Under the pieces are notes generated by a model that saw nothing but the letters and a program-made list of their open reading frames with translations, ran no database searches and was not told where the DNA came from. 64,000 nucleotides of DNA from assembly GCF_900747795.2 (NCBI RefSeq), contig NC_041402.2:187483375-187547374 (forward strand). Direction: 5' to 3'. The position numbers were made by a program, and so were the translations under genes. Origin of the DNA: Erpetoichthys calabaricus (Eukaryota; Chordata; Cladistia; Polypteriformes; Polypteridae). This document shows, one piece after another, positions 35,201 through 45,500 of this stretch. Numbering within the stretch: position 1 is the stretch's first letter; the number at the start of each line of letters is the position of its first letter.

Positions 35201-38200
35201 GGCAGATTTGTGGACGATGTAATTCTTTACATTTACTGACATTAAATTGTAAGTAGGAAGTGATAATGTGAGGTGTGAATACACAATGGGCGGTCAGAAA
35301 ATCGAGAGTCCACCTTACAAGGATTTAGGAGTCACAGTGGACTCTAAGCTATCGACTACCCGACAGTGTTCAGAAGCCATTAAGAAGGCTAACAGACTGT
35401 CAGGTTATATAGCGCCTTGATGTGTGGAGTACAAGTCACAGGTGGCTCTGCTCAAGCTTTATAGCACACTGGTGAGGCCTCATCTGGAGTTTTGGGTGCA
35501 GTTTTGGTCACCAGGCTACAAAAAGGACATAGCAGCACAAGAGGGGGTCCAGAGAAGAGCAACTAGGCTGATTCAGGGCTACAGGGGGTGAGTTATGATG
35601 AAAGATTAAAAGAGCTGAGCCTTTAAAGGAGATGAAGAGGAGACCTGACTGAAGTGATGATGAAGGGAATCAGTCCAGTAGATCGAGACGGTGACTTTAA
35701 AATGAGTTCAATAAGAACAAGGGGACACAGTTGGAAACTTGTTAGGGGTAAATTTCACACAAATATTAGGACAACTTCCTTCACATGGGGAACCACACAC
35801 ACATGGAATAAGGGACCAAGTAGTGTCATAGACATTAGGGACCCTCAAAAGTCAGCTTGATGTTATTTTACAAGAATTCGTTGGATAGGACTGTCGAGCT
35901 TTGTGGAGCTGAATAGCCTGTTCTCGTCTAGACCATTCTAATTTGGAGGGCCACAGCAAGGGGTCTGAATACTTCTAGAAATGAGAGATTTCAGTGTTTG
36001 ATTTTTAATAAATTTGCAGACTTTTCTGAAAACATACTTTCATTTTGTCATAATGGGTTATTGAGTGGACAGAGATAATTTGTTCATTTTTTTCCATCTA
36101 ACATCCATCCATTTTCCAACCCGCTGAATCCGAACACAGGGTCACGGGGGTCTGCTGGAGCCAATCCCAGCCAACACAGGGCACAAGGCAGGAACCAATC
36201 CCGGGCAGGGTGCCAACCCACCGCAGGACACACACAAACACACCCACACATCTAACATTTAAAATTTAATCAGCACAGTAAAGTGTGCACAAAGTGAAGG
36301 GGTCTGAATACCTTCTAAATCCATTGTCTGTATATATTATACATATATATATTATATATATATTGTGATGGACGCCCAGGCGTCAGCCTTCCCAAACCCC
36401 AACACAATCAGAGACGCACAGTTCCAAATCCAAATAAATGAAGGTTTTATTTAAAATACCTCCAAAAGTATTACAGAAAGCACAAACACTGGTCTCTCTT
36501 TCTCTCACTGCCACACTACCCTCCTCCAGTCAAGTGCTGCCTCTCTACCACCCAGCTCCGACTCGCCTGAATAAGGGAGAGCAGTCCCTTTTATTACAGA
36601 CCCAGGAGTATTTCCGGTGCCAGGGTGATTTCCCGATGGAAGTACTTCTGGGTCACACGGAAGTTCAATATTCGAGTAGGAAGCTTGTTTCCCTGAAACA
36701 CCTTCCTGTGGCACCCCATGGCCCCAGCAGGGCTGTCCTGCCAGACTACTTTTCCCAGGATGCCCTGCTGGTCTCCCACTGGGTGTGGATATCCGGGACT
36801 GCTGCCATCTAGCATGCTGGGGCAATAACAGTTCCCTAGTGATATCTCTACTTTTATTAGGGCTGTCCGGCCATCTCTTCCTTCCAGGTCTGCTTTCTTT
36901 CCTGGCCGGGATGTCCATCCAGCCTGTGTGGCATCTACAATATATACAGTACTGTGCAAAAGTTTTAGACAGGTGTGAAAAAATGCTGTAAACAAAGAAT
37001 GCTTTCAGAAATATAAATAATGATTGTTTATTGTTATCAATTTACAAAATGCAAAGTGAGCGAACAAAAGAAAAATCTAAATCAAATCAATATTTGGTGT
37101 TCCTACCTTTTGCCTTCAAACCAGCATCAATTCTTATAGGTCCACTTGCACAAAGTCAGGGATTTTGTAGGATTCTAGTCAGGTGTCTGATCAACCAATT
37201 CTACCAAACAGGTGCTAATGATCATCAATGTCACACGTAGGTTGAAACACAGTCATGAACTGAAACAGAAACAGCTTCAAACTGGGTGAGGAACAGCCAA
37301 ACTCTGCTACCAAGGTGAGGTTGTGGAAGACAGTCTCATGTCATGGCAAGATTGAGCACAGCAACAAGACACAAGGTAGTTCTACTGCACCAGCAAGGTC
37401 TCTCCCAGACAAAGATTTCAAAGCAGACTGGGGTTTCAAGATGTGCTGTTCAAGCTCTTTTGAAGAAGCACAAAGAAACGGGCAATGCTGAGGATTGTAG
37501 ACGCAGTGGTCGGCCAAGGAAACTTAGTGCAGCAGATGAAAGACACATCAAGCTTATTACTCTTCGAAATCGGAAGATGTCTAGCAGTGCCATCAGCTCA
37601 GAAATGGCAGAAACCAGTGGGACCCAGGTACACCCATCTACTGTCCGGAGAAGTCTGGCCAGAAGTGGTCTTCATGGAAGAGTTGCAGCCAAAAAGCCAT
37701 ACCTCCGACGTGGAAACAAGGCCAAGCGACTCAAGTATGCACGAAAACATAGGAACTGGGGTGCAGAAAAATGGCAGCAGGTGCTCTGGACTGATGAGTC
37801 AAAATTTGAAATATTTGGCTGTAGCAGAAGGCAGTTTGTTCGTCGAAGGGCTGGAGAGCGGTACAATAATGAGTGTCTGCAGGCAACAGTGAAGGATGGT
37901 GGAGGTTCCTTGAATGTTTGAGGCTGCATTTCTGCAAATGGAGTTGGAGATTTGGTCAGGATTAATGGTGTTCTCAATGCTGAGAAATACAGGCAGATAC
38001 TTCTCCATCATGCAATACCATCAGGGAGGCATGTGATTGGCCCCAAATTTATTCTGCAGCAGGACAACGACCCCAAACATATAGCCAAAGTCATTAAGAA
38101 CTATCTTCAGCGTAAACAAGAACAAGAAGTCCTGGAAGTGATGGTATGGCCCCCACAGAGCCCTGATCTCAACATCATCGAGTGTGTCTGGGATTACATG

Positions 38201-41200
38201 AAGAGACAGAAGGATGTGAGGAAGCCGACATCCACAGAAGATCTGGGGTTAGTTCTCCAAGATGTTTGGAACAACCTACCAGCCGAGTTCCTTCAAAAAC
38301 TGTGTGCAAGTGTACCTAGAAGAATTGATGCTGTTTTGAAGGCAAAGGGTGATCACACCAAATATTGATTTGATTTAGATTTCTCTTTTGCTCATTCACT
38401 GCATTTTGTTGATTGATGAAAATAAATGATTAACACTTCCATTTTGGAAAGCATTCTTTGTTTGCAGCATTTTTTCACACCTGCCTAAAACTTTTGCACA
38501 GCACTGTATATATAGCATTATAACGATCTAGACGAGAACAGGCCATTCAGCCCAATAAAGCTCGCCAGTCCTATCCACTTATTTCTTCCAAAAAAAATCA
38601 ACTTTTGAAAGTCCTTAAAGTATAACGTAAAGTAAGTCCTTAAATATATATTACACAAACACACACACACGCTAGCATTCACAAGTTTGGAGTGACTGGG
38701 GAGGAGGTGCAGGACTGTGCTGCATGGAGAAGGTTGATCAGGCACATCGATCCCACATACAAGTGGGAAAAGATGAAGAGGAGGAAGACCTAAACTTTAC
38801 CCTGTGAAGCGTTTTGTACAAAAATTCACTAAAGATGAGGATGTTGTGTTCTTTTTGTAGAAAGGCACAGCATCTCTTTGGCATTGTCAGTATGTTACAA
38901 AGCTACAGCAGGATATCTCAAAGTTTGTAAGTGATAAATTGTACAGTGACTTTAATTTGTTTTATTAATATGTGCGGGTTACATTTCTGAATTACAACAT
39001 AACTCTGGAGTACATGGGTGTTGTACCGTGTTAGCCATTATGGATGTAGTGAAAAGTTAAGCAAAATGACACCATTTACTGGCTAACTGGACAGATTACA
39101 ATATGCGAGCTTTCAAGGCAACTCAGGCCCCTTCTTTGGCTTGCATATTGTAATCTTTTTAGTTGGCCAAAAAACGGTGTCATTTTGCCAAACTACTCAC
39201 AACAGAACTCTGGGAAAGCAGGCATATGTTGTTAACCTAATATTAATAATGGACAAATGCTTTCACTCAGGTGTAAATCTTCCAGTAAGAAACCTCTTTA
39301 CTAAGCTTTTGCTGGGAATGTATGATGTAAGTAAAATTAAATGATTCCCTGAAGATAAAAAGCCATTAAACCTGTACATATCTGTAATGAATTCTATTTG
39401 TAATTAGTGGCCGTTTTAATTATGTTACTTATTATTCTCCGGCAATTTGCTTGTATAGAACATTTGTAAATTGTATATGTAACCGTTTTGGTATTTCTCC
39501 GAATAATAATTATATAAAAAAATGACTCCCTTCTCACACTCGAGTTTTCATTCATGGAACGCCAGCGGTTCCGTTATGAACAGTTTAGACTGCCACAGCT
39601 GTGCGATTTAGGAAATTGCTGGATGAGGGGGGCTGCCTGTAATTCGTGTCCTTTATAGTTCGTTAAAAAGCGCAGTTCGAGTTTTAGGGACAGTAAATAA
39701 GAATACGTTCCATTGCAATAGAATTAGATTTTTTCAGATGCTCTTTAAATACATAAACAGTTAGATAAGTAAGTACGTAAGAAAGTAAATAAAAACACAC
39801 AGCGCCAGAATGATTATAAAGCAAGAAAATTTAAAAAGTAAACTTCTGACCTCTGCTGTGGGCTAGCGCCCTGCCCGGGGTTTGTTTCTGCCTTGCGCCC
39901 TGTGCTGGCTCTGATTGGCTCCAGCAGACCCCCGTGACCCTGTGTTAGGATATAGCAGGTTGGATAATGACTGACTGACTTCTGACCTCGATGATCGACT
40001 TTGTGGTCGTGTCGTCGGACTTGCGGCCACATGTCTTGGACACTCGGGTGAAGAGAGGGGCGGAGCTGTCAACTGATCACCACCTGGTGGTGAGTTGGCT
40101 TCGATGGTGGGGGAGGATGCCGGTCAGGCGTGGTAGGCCCAAACGTGTTGTGAGGGTCTGCTGGGAACGTCTGGCAGAGCCCCCTGTCAGAAGTAGCTTC
40201 AACTCCCACCTCCGGCAGAACTTCGACCACATCCCGAGGGAGGTGGGGGACATTGAGTCCGAATGGGCCATGTTCCGTGCCTCTATTGTTGAGGCAGCTG
40301 ACCGGAGCTGTGGCCGTAAGGTGGTCGGTGCCTGTCGTGGCGGCAATCCCCGAACCTGTTGGTGGACACCGGCGGTGAAGGATGCCGTCAAGCTGAAGAA
40401 GGAGTCCTACAGGACCCTTTTGTCCTGTGGGACCCCGGAGGCAGCTGATAGGTACCGGCAGGCCAAGCGGAATGCGGCTTTGGTGGTTGCTGAGGCAAAA
40501 ACTCGGGCGTGGGAGGAGTTTGGGGAGGCCATGGAGAACGACTTTCGGACGGCTTCGAGGAGATTCTGGTCCACCATCCGGCGTCTCAGGAAGAGGAAGC
40601 AGTGCAGTGTCAACACTGTATATGGTGGGGATGGTGCGCTGCTGACCTCGACTCGGGACGTTGTGGGTCGGTGGGGGGAATACTTCGAAGACCTCCTCAA
40701 TCCCATTAACATGCCTTCCAATGAGGAAGCAGAGCCTGGGGACTCAGAGGTGGGCTCCCCCATCTCTGGGACTGAGGTCACCGAGGTGGTCAAAAAACTC
40801 CTTGGTGGCAGGGCCCCGGGGGTGGATGAGATACGCCCGGAGTTCCTCAAGGCTCTGGATGTTGTAGGACTGTCTTGGCTGACACGCCTCTGCAACATCG
40901 CATGGACATCAGGGACAGTGCCTCTGGATTGGCAGACCGGGGTGGTGGTCCCCCTCTTTAAGAAGGGGGATCGGAGGGTGTGTTCCAACTACAGAGGGAT
41001 CACACTCCTCAGCCTCCCTGGAAAAGTCTATTCAGGGGTCCTGGAGAGGAGGGTCCGTCGGATAGTCAAGCCTCGGATTCAGGAGGAACAGTGTGGTTTT
41101 CGTCCTGGTCGCGGAACAGTGGACCAGCTCTATACCCTTAGCAGGGTCCTGGAGGGTGCATGGGAGTTTGCCCAACCAGTCTACATGTGTTTTGTGGACT

Positions 41201-43258
41201 TGGAAAAGGCATTCGACCGTGTCCCTCGGGGAATCCTGTGGGGGGTACTCCGAGAGTATGGGGGTACCGGCCCCCCTGATAAGGGCTGTTCAGTCCCTGT
41301 ACGATCGGTGCCAGAGCTTGGTCCGCATTGCCGGCAGTAAGTCGAACCCATTTCCAGTGAGAGTTGGACTCCGCCAGGGCTGCCCTTTGTCACCGATTCT
41401 GTTCATAACTTTTATGGACAGAATTTCTAGGCGCAGCCAGGGCGTTGAGAGGGTCCGGTTTGGTGGGCTCAGGATTGGGTCACTGCTTTTTGCAGATGAT
41501 GTTGTCCTGTTTGCTTCATCAGGCCGTGATCTTCAGCTCTCTCTGGATCGGTTCGCAGCCGAGTGTGAAGCGGCTGGGATGAGAATCAGCACCTCCAAAT
41601 CCGAGACCATGGTCCTCAACCGGAAAAGGGTGGAGTGCCCTCTCAGGGTTGGTAGCGAGATCCTGCCCCAAGTGGAGGAGTTCAAGTATCTCGGGGTCTT
41701 GTTCACGAGTGAGGGAAGAATGGAGCGTGAGATCGACAGGCGGATCGGTGCGGCATCCGCAGTAATGCGGGCGCTGCATCGGTCTGTCGTGGTGAAAAAG
41801 GAGCTGAGCCGCAAGGCGAAGCTCTCAATTTACCAGTCGATCTATGTTCCTACCCTCACCTATGGTCATGAGCTATGGGTAGTGACCGAAAGAACGAGAT
41901 CGCGAATACAAGCGGCTGAAATGAGTTTTCTCCACAGGGTGTCTGGGCTCTCCCTTAAAGATAGGGTGAGAAGCTCAGTCATCCGGGAGGGGCTCAGAGT
42001 AGAGCCGCTGCTCCTCCGCATCGAGAGGAGTCAGATGAGGTGGCTCGGGCATCTGATCAGGATGCCTCCTGGACGCCTCCCTGGTGAGGTGTTCCGGGCA
42101 CGTCTAACCGGGAGGAGGCCCCGGGGAAGACCCAGGACACGCTGGAGGGACTATGTCTCTCGACTGGCCTGGGAACGCCTTGGGATTCTCCCGGAAGAGC
42201 TAGAAGAAGTGGCCGGGGAGAGGGAAGTCTGGGCATCTCTGCTCAAGCTGCTGCCCCCGCGACCCGACCTCGGATAAGCGGAAGACAATGGATGGATGGA
42301 TGGATGGATGGATGGACTTCTGACCTAGCTGTCCCAGTCCCAGTGAGACGCTATACAGGCGGGTAGCTGCTGGTATAACGGAGCTCCCGTCGCGTTTCTT
42401 GACACTCTTCTGCCGAATAATTCGTTGGTTGAAAGTCCTCAGTGTTAGTATTCGTCCAAATCTTTGCTTTAGGGGTCGTCAATACCAATAATAATCGTTA
42501 TACCGAAATATCCTCAAAAAAAGATTGGATTCTGCTCATTTGAGGCTAAGACGACAACTTCACAATCTCCACGCTGATGCCAGCATACGGTTTTGCTTTC
42601 GCGTTTAGCTGGACATCTGAATCTTTTTAATAAAGTTTTAAGAAAAAAAACGAACAGGAGGAGTACAGACTGGGGCGGGATAAGAGCCCTACTTACTGTA
42701 AGACAGCCACCAATCCCAAACTATTAACCAATAATACACGAGCTTCGAGATGAATGGGCGGGTCAGTTACAGGTGGCTGTTGCAAGGTTCGGCGTATTGC
42801 TGACAAAGATTATTTGAAGGTGGGAAAATGTGGAAAAGTATGAAATCCTATTTCCATAGGGAGGTAATTAACATGAAAAACATCCGCCTTTAGTTATATT
42901 TTTGTCCCCGCATACTTCTATCCCACTTTTTCCCCTCCACGGCCCTAATGAAATTAGGCGGATTCCCTCTAACCTGGCAACCCCTTGTCGTCCGGAAGTG
43001 AAGTATCAGAAGGCGGGCGAAGCTCGCGCACGCGCAGTGCGGTAAAGTTGCTGCGTACCTCTCACCAAGTTGCCATAGTGTCGGAACGCGCGTGTAATCG
43101 CTAAAGCCGCATAGAACCTCGAGTTGAAGTTGCGACGCTCGATATTCGCCATCACCATATACTGGAGCCTGTCTTGGAATTGTTCTTCAAACGTGGCAAC
43201 CCCAACGTATTGCTACATCTGCGAGGCAGCGGGCGCTCACTCACCTGCGGTCACTCAT
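29252..43258 (-). CDS. Unrecognised helical, acidic protein of about 313 aa, ten inferred exons
   Basis: Exons (5' to 3'): 43258-43245, 34858-34819, 34732-34673, 34596-34459, 34382-34336, 30212-30059, 29986-29840, 29761-29641, 29555-29445, 29362-29252. Every junction has GT-AG sites and phases agree except in exon 9. Reads: MSDR, then [154 protein letters not shown], ending [15 protein letters not shown]. It looks all-helical with repeated short amphipathic segments; no signal peptide or membrane segment. Exon 9 needs one base fewer to stay open. The tiny first exon is chosen because its phase fits. I do not recognise the family; CFAP91 and C11orf65 were considered and do not match. Confidence 0.6.
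31427..32060 (+). mobile_element. L2/Rex1-type LINE, C-terminal reverse-transcriptase fragment
   Basis: One open frame runs through [70 protein letters not shown] and [16 protein letters not shown] before TAA (32051). It is 5'-truncated, lacking the catalytic YADD region, and is followed 20 bp later by a Tc1. The frame is intact for about 200 codons, so the insertion is fairly young. Confidence 0.8.
32081..33698 (+). mobile_element. Tc1-like transposon, complete ends, frameshifted transposase
   Basis: Inverted ends CAGTGCATCCAGAAAGTATT, flanked by TA (32079-32080, 33699-33700). The transposase starts at 32460 ([20 protein letters not shown]), with a paired-like helix-turn-helix ([19 protein letters not shown]) and GRPSKL. 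The catalytic DDE residues lie in [15 protein letters not shown] and [11 protein letters not shown]. The frame shifts near 33060 (after SIMLWGW) and continues in another frame ([17 protein letters not shown]) to KGASTKY and TAA (33480). One small indel thus separates two otherwise open halves. Confidence 0.95.
33713..34073 (-). mobile_element. Short Helitron-like element, minus orientation
   Basis: On the minus strand it starts A|TCTACCTTCTTAAAAG and ends ...GTGGCACAGCCAG|T. The CTRR-like CCAG end follows an imperfect hairpin (33721-33739). Insertion between A and T with no duplication fits Helitrons. It holds three diverged internal repeats around GCGCCATCTGTTGGAATGAC. No Rep/helicase. Confidence 0.6.
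34950..35079 (+). mobile_element. 5'-truncated SINE, plus orientation
   Basis: Body from TACTGCGGTGGGTTGGCACC to the tail AAAATGGATGGATGG. Flanked by the 10-bp duplication AATTATTTAG (34940-34949 and 35080-35089). Confidence 0.9.
35165..35945 (+). mobile_element. CR1-type LINE fragment, ORF2 C-terminus and 3' UTR
   Basis: Reads [59 protein letters not shown], typical of CR1 ORF2 ends, then a 3' region ending CCTGTTCTCGTCTAGACCAT. It is 5'-truncated with several stops and frameshifts. Confidence 0.75.
35946..36320 (+). mobile_element. Detached 3' end of a Tc1-like element
   Basis: It contains GAGGGCCACAGCAAGGGGTC and, near its end, AAGTGAAGGGGTCTGAATAC, matching the terminal region of the Tc1 family at 4437. 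The rest of the element is absent. A SINE sits inside it. Confidence 0.6.
36105..36248 (-). mobile_element. Truncated SINE, minus orientation
   Basis: Tail CCATCCATTTTCC on the left. Flanked by the 10-bp duplication CATCTAACAT (36095-36104 and 36249-36258). It interrupts the Tc1 3' end. Confidence 0.9.
36364..36939 (-). mobile_element. Candidate solo LTR (fossil)
   Basis: About 576 bp that, on the minus strand, begins TGTAGATGCCACACAGGCTG and ends GGCGTCCATCACA, the TG...CA form of an LTR. It has an AATAAA polyadenylation signal (minus strand, about 36450). Flanks are TA-rich, so the short target duplication cannot be defined. No internal retroviral sequence accompanies it. Family not assigned; moderate to old age. 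Confidence 0.45.
36947..38506 (+). mobile_element. Tc1-like transposon, nearly intact
   Basis: Long inverted ends (CAGTACTGTGCAAAAGTTTT on the left, its inverse ending GCACAGCACTG on the right) are flanked by TA at 36945-36946 and 38507-38508. The outer 60 bp of the two ends match closely, which indicates recent insertion. The element carries one transposase gene. Confidence 0.95.
37343..38368 (+). pseudogene. Tc1-like transposase, 341 codons, one internal TGA
   Basis: It starts [20 protein letters not shown]. Two helix-turn-helix units follow ([20 protein letters not shown] and [20 protein letters not shown]), with GRPRKL between them. The DD34E catalytic residues are in [20 protein letters not shown] and [14 protein letters not shown]. 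The frame ends at KGDHTKY, TAA. The only defect I see is TGA at 37919-37921, where the family has Trp (xxWGC), so it is probably TGG to TGA. The length is normal for Tc1-like transposases (about 340). Confidence 0.9.
38517..38590 (-). mobile_element. CR1-type LINE 3' terminus, minus orientation
   Basis: ATTATAACGATCTAGACGAG, then AACAGGCCATTCAGCCC: the inverse of the CR1 end at 35930. Further sequence to 39000 is A/T-rich; 38690-38800 may be another LINE piece ([19 protein letters not shown]) with weak support. Confidence 0.6.
39054..39190. mobile_element. Foldback MITE (palindromic)
   Basis: Left arm GTTAAGCAAAATGACACCAT... GATTACAATATGCGAGC, right arm GCTTGCATATTGTAATC... GGTGTCATTTTGCC. 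The arms are about 55 bp. A half copy is at 21655. Confidence 0.75.
39853..39977 (+). mobile_element. 5'-truncated SINE, plus orientation, (ACTG)n tail
   Basis: From CTGCTGTGGGCTAGCGCCCT to GATAATGACTGACTG. It is flanked by ACTTCTGACCT at 39842-39852 and 39978-39988. It belongs to the (GACT)-tailed subfamily seen at 14201. Confidence 0.9.
39989..42315 (+). mobile_element. RTE-type LINE, 5'-truncated, one frameshift in reverse transcriptase
   Basis: It starts inside the endonuclease C-terminus ([27 protein letters not shown]). The reverse transcriptase follows: [122 protein letters not shown]. The stop is at about 42277 and the tail is ATGGATGGATGG. Two open frames (to about 41258 and from there on) join where GGGGG at 41259-41263 carries one extra G. 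A third ACTTCTGACCT copy follows at 42316-42326. Clade assignment (RTE) is by tail type and motifs, by eye. Confidence 0.85.
42327..42460 (-). mobile_element. LINE fragment related to 18053-19300
   Basis: It shares GCTATACAGG, GCTGCTGGTATAACGGAGCT, TTCTTGACAC and GTTGAAAGTCCTC with the L2/Rex1-type copy around 18490-18600. Only about 130 bp remain. From 42461 to 42950 I see nothing recognisable. Confidence 0.55.
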
Positions 43259-43320
43259 TTCGTCGCTGATTCGTAGTTGGCCCGCGCTGGGCTGTTACCT
43301 TGGAAACATGCTGGCCCCGC
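42960..43320. promoter_or_regulatory. CpG-rich promoter of the unrecognised gene, possibly two-way
   Basis: CpG-dense DNA between A/T-rich transposon regions, with a GC box (GGCCCCGCCCC, 43312-43322) and GCGCACGCGCAGTGC (43025). The minus-strand ATG lies at 43258. A plus-strand reading frame starts at 43308 (MLAPPLSPFYFPGFEAQ, then a GT donor). The two-way role is inference. Confidence 0.5.
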
Positions 43321-43589
43321 CCCTGTCTCCGTTCTACTTCCCTGGTTTTGAAGCGCAGGTGTATATTGGAAGAAAGCGGAAGACTGGAACAAACGTCTTT
43401 TGTGTTTTTGTAATTGTAAGTTTTTACAATTCAGAACAACGCGGTCACACTGGCACTTTACGAATCTTTCTTACTTCCACCATCTCCGTAATATTTTTCT
43501 GTGTTTGCACATTCTTGTTCTTTTCCAATGCTGAGGCACTTGTCTGCACGTTTATGACATTCCGCGTCAACTACTGGAAGTCTGCTGGC

Positions 43590-43940
43590 AGGTGCCCCTT
43601 CCAAGCTGTCATCACAGCTCCATTTGGCTCAGACCCGCAAAAGACAGCACATCACACCCATCCTGTTCTGTCTTAACTGGCTCCCTGTGTCTTCTCCATC
43701 TCTCTGCTCCTGTCCGCCCTCTAAGGTCCACCGATTCTGCCCATCTCGTTGAGCCCCAATCTAATCTGGGCTCTATGGGTGACCAAGCCCTCCGCTGTAC
43801 TGCCCCCAGACTTTGAAACGACCTCCTCGAAATGACATCAGCCGATTCGATTCATTCTTTTATAAAGTTTTGGATGATGAGCCTAATAAACAGCCACACC
43901 AACTGCTGGGCTTTGAAGGTTCAAAGACTTGAGCTTCGCC
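43590..43940 (+). mobile_element. Decayed LINE ORF2 C-terminal fragment
   Basis: LNWLPVSS near 43670 and LKRPPRNDISRFDSFFYKVL near 43810 resemble the L2 LHWLP... SLP... C-terminal region in order. Several breaks; weak support. Confidence 0.4.
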
Positions 43941-43957
43941 TGGCAGTTGCCTACCTA

Positions 43958-45500
43958 CAGTCAAAGTTATGTGAACCCTTTGGAATTATCTGGATTACTG
44001 AATGAATTGATCATAAAAAGTGATCTGATCCTCCTTTAAATCACAGGTACTGATATACACAATGAGCTTAAGCCAGTGACTCACAAAACATTCTACTCTT
44101 TCATGTCTTTATTTTACAAACGCATTCAACGTTCACAGTGGTAGCGGAAAAAGTGAACCTTGGGATTTAATAACTGGTTGACCCTCCTTTGGCAGCAATG
44201 ACCTCAACCAGGTGCTTCCTGTAACTTCAGATCAGACGTGCACATCGTGTGGGGGGAATTTTAGCCCATTCTTCCCTGCAGAACTGCCTTAACTCTTCCA
44301 TATTGTTCGGTTGTCTTCTTTGTATGGCTCTCTTCAAGTCATTCCACAGTATCTCAATAGGATTGAGCTCTGGGCTCTGACTGGGCCACTCCAAAAGGCC
44401 GAGTTTGTTCTTCTGAAGCCATTGTGCTGTGGATTTGCTGTGATGTTTGGGGTCATTGTCCTGTTGCATCACCCAGCCTCTTCTGAGCTTAAGTTGACAG
44501 ACAGACAATTTGTTGTTAAACTTATGAATTCATTTTCCCCTGAATGATGGCAAGCTGTCCAGTTCCTGATGCATCATGATGTTCACTCCACCATACTTTA
44601 GTGTAGGGATGATATTTTTGTGTTGATATGCAGTGCCCTTTTTACGCCAAATGAAGTTCTGCTTGTTCCTCCCAAATAGTTCAATTTTGGTTTTATCACT
44701 CCACAAAACATTTTCTCAGTACTGTTGTGGAGTGTCCAAGTTCTGTTTCACAAACTTCAGGAGTTCAGCAATGTTCTTTTTTGATAGCAGTGGCTTCCTG
44801 CCATGGACGCCTTTCTTGTTCAATGTTTTGCGTATAGTTGACTCATGAACAGAGATGTTAGCCATTTCTGATGACTTCTTCAAGTCCTTTGCTGTCACTC
44901 TAGGGTTCTTCTTTACCTCATTGCTGACTTTGCGTTGTGCTCTTGGGGTCATCTTGGCAGGGCGCCCACTTCTAGGTAGAGTAGCCACAATACCAAATTG
45001 TCTCCATTTATAGACAACTTGCCTAACAGTAGACTGATGAATATCTCAAATCTTTTGAGATGATTTTGTAACCCTTTCCAGCCTTATGTAGATTAACAAT
45101 TCTCGATCGTAGCTCTTTTGTGTGAGGCGTGATTCCCATCTGGATATGCATCTTGTCAAAAGCTCAAACTTTATAGTGTTTTTGATCAATCAAAGTCATT
45201 CTGGGCCACACCTCTGAACTCATTTTATTAAATGGACTCCAGCTGTGTGACATTCGGACTGCAATGAGCTTTTCAAAAAGTCATTAGCTTAGGGTTCATT
45301 TACTTTTTCCAACCTTCAGTTTCATAGTTTGAATGATTCATTCAATATGGTCAAAAATACTCTGAAAATCTGTGGGTCTTTAGTTATAGGAGATTGTTTA
45401 TTCATGATTGTGACTGACGAAGATACGACCATGTTTTATAGGGGAATTAGACATAAATATGGATCATTCCTAGAGATTCACACAGTTTTTACTTTGACTG
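43958..45500 (-). mobile_element. Tc1-like transposon, decayed, minus orientation
   Basis: Ends CAGTCAAAGTTATGTGAACC (left) and AGTTTTTACTTTGACTG (right), flanked by TA (43956-43957, 45501-45502). Minus-strand pieces are SGRPAKMTPRAQRKVSNEV (44988 down), [39 protein letters not shown] (about 44470) and SQSPELNPIEILWNDLKRAI. The segment between them (44510-44710) with the first catalytic Asp is disrupted. Confidence 0.9.

Noticed and set aside
43078-43204. Open minus-strand stretch ([20 protein letters not shown]) as exon 1 or 2 of the unrecognised gene
   Set aside because: Its phase does not fit the exon at 34858; the 14-nt exon at 43258-43245 does. The stretch is probably chance in CpG-rich DNA.
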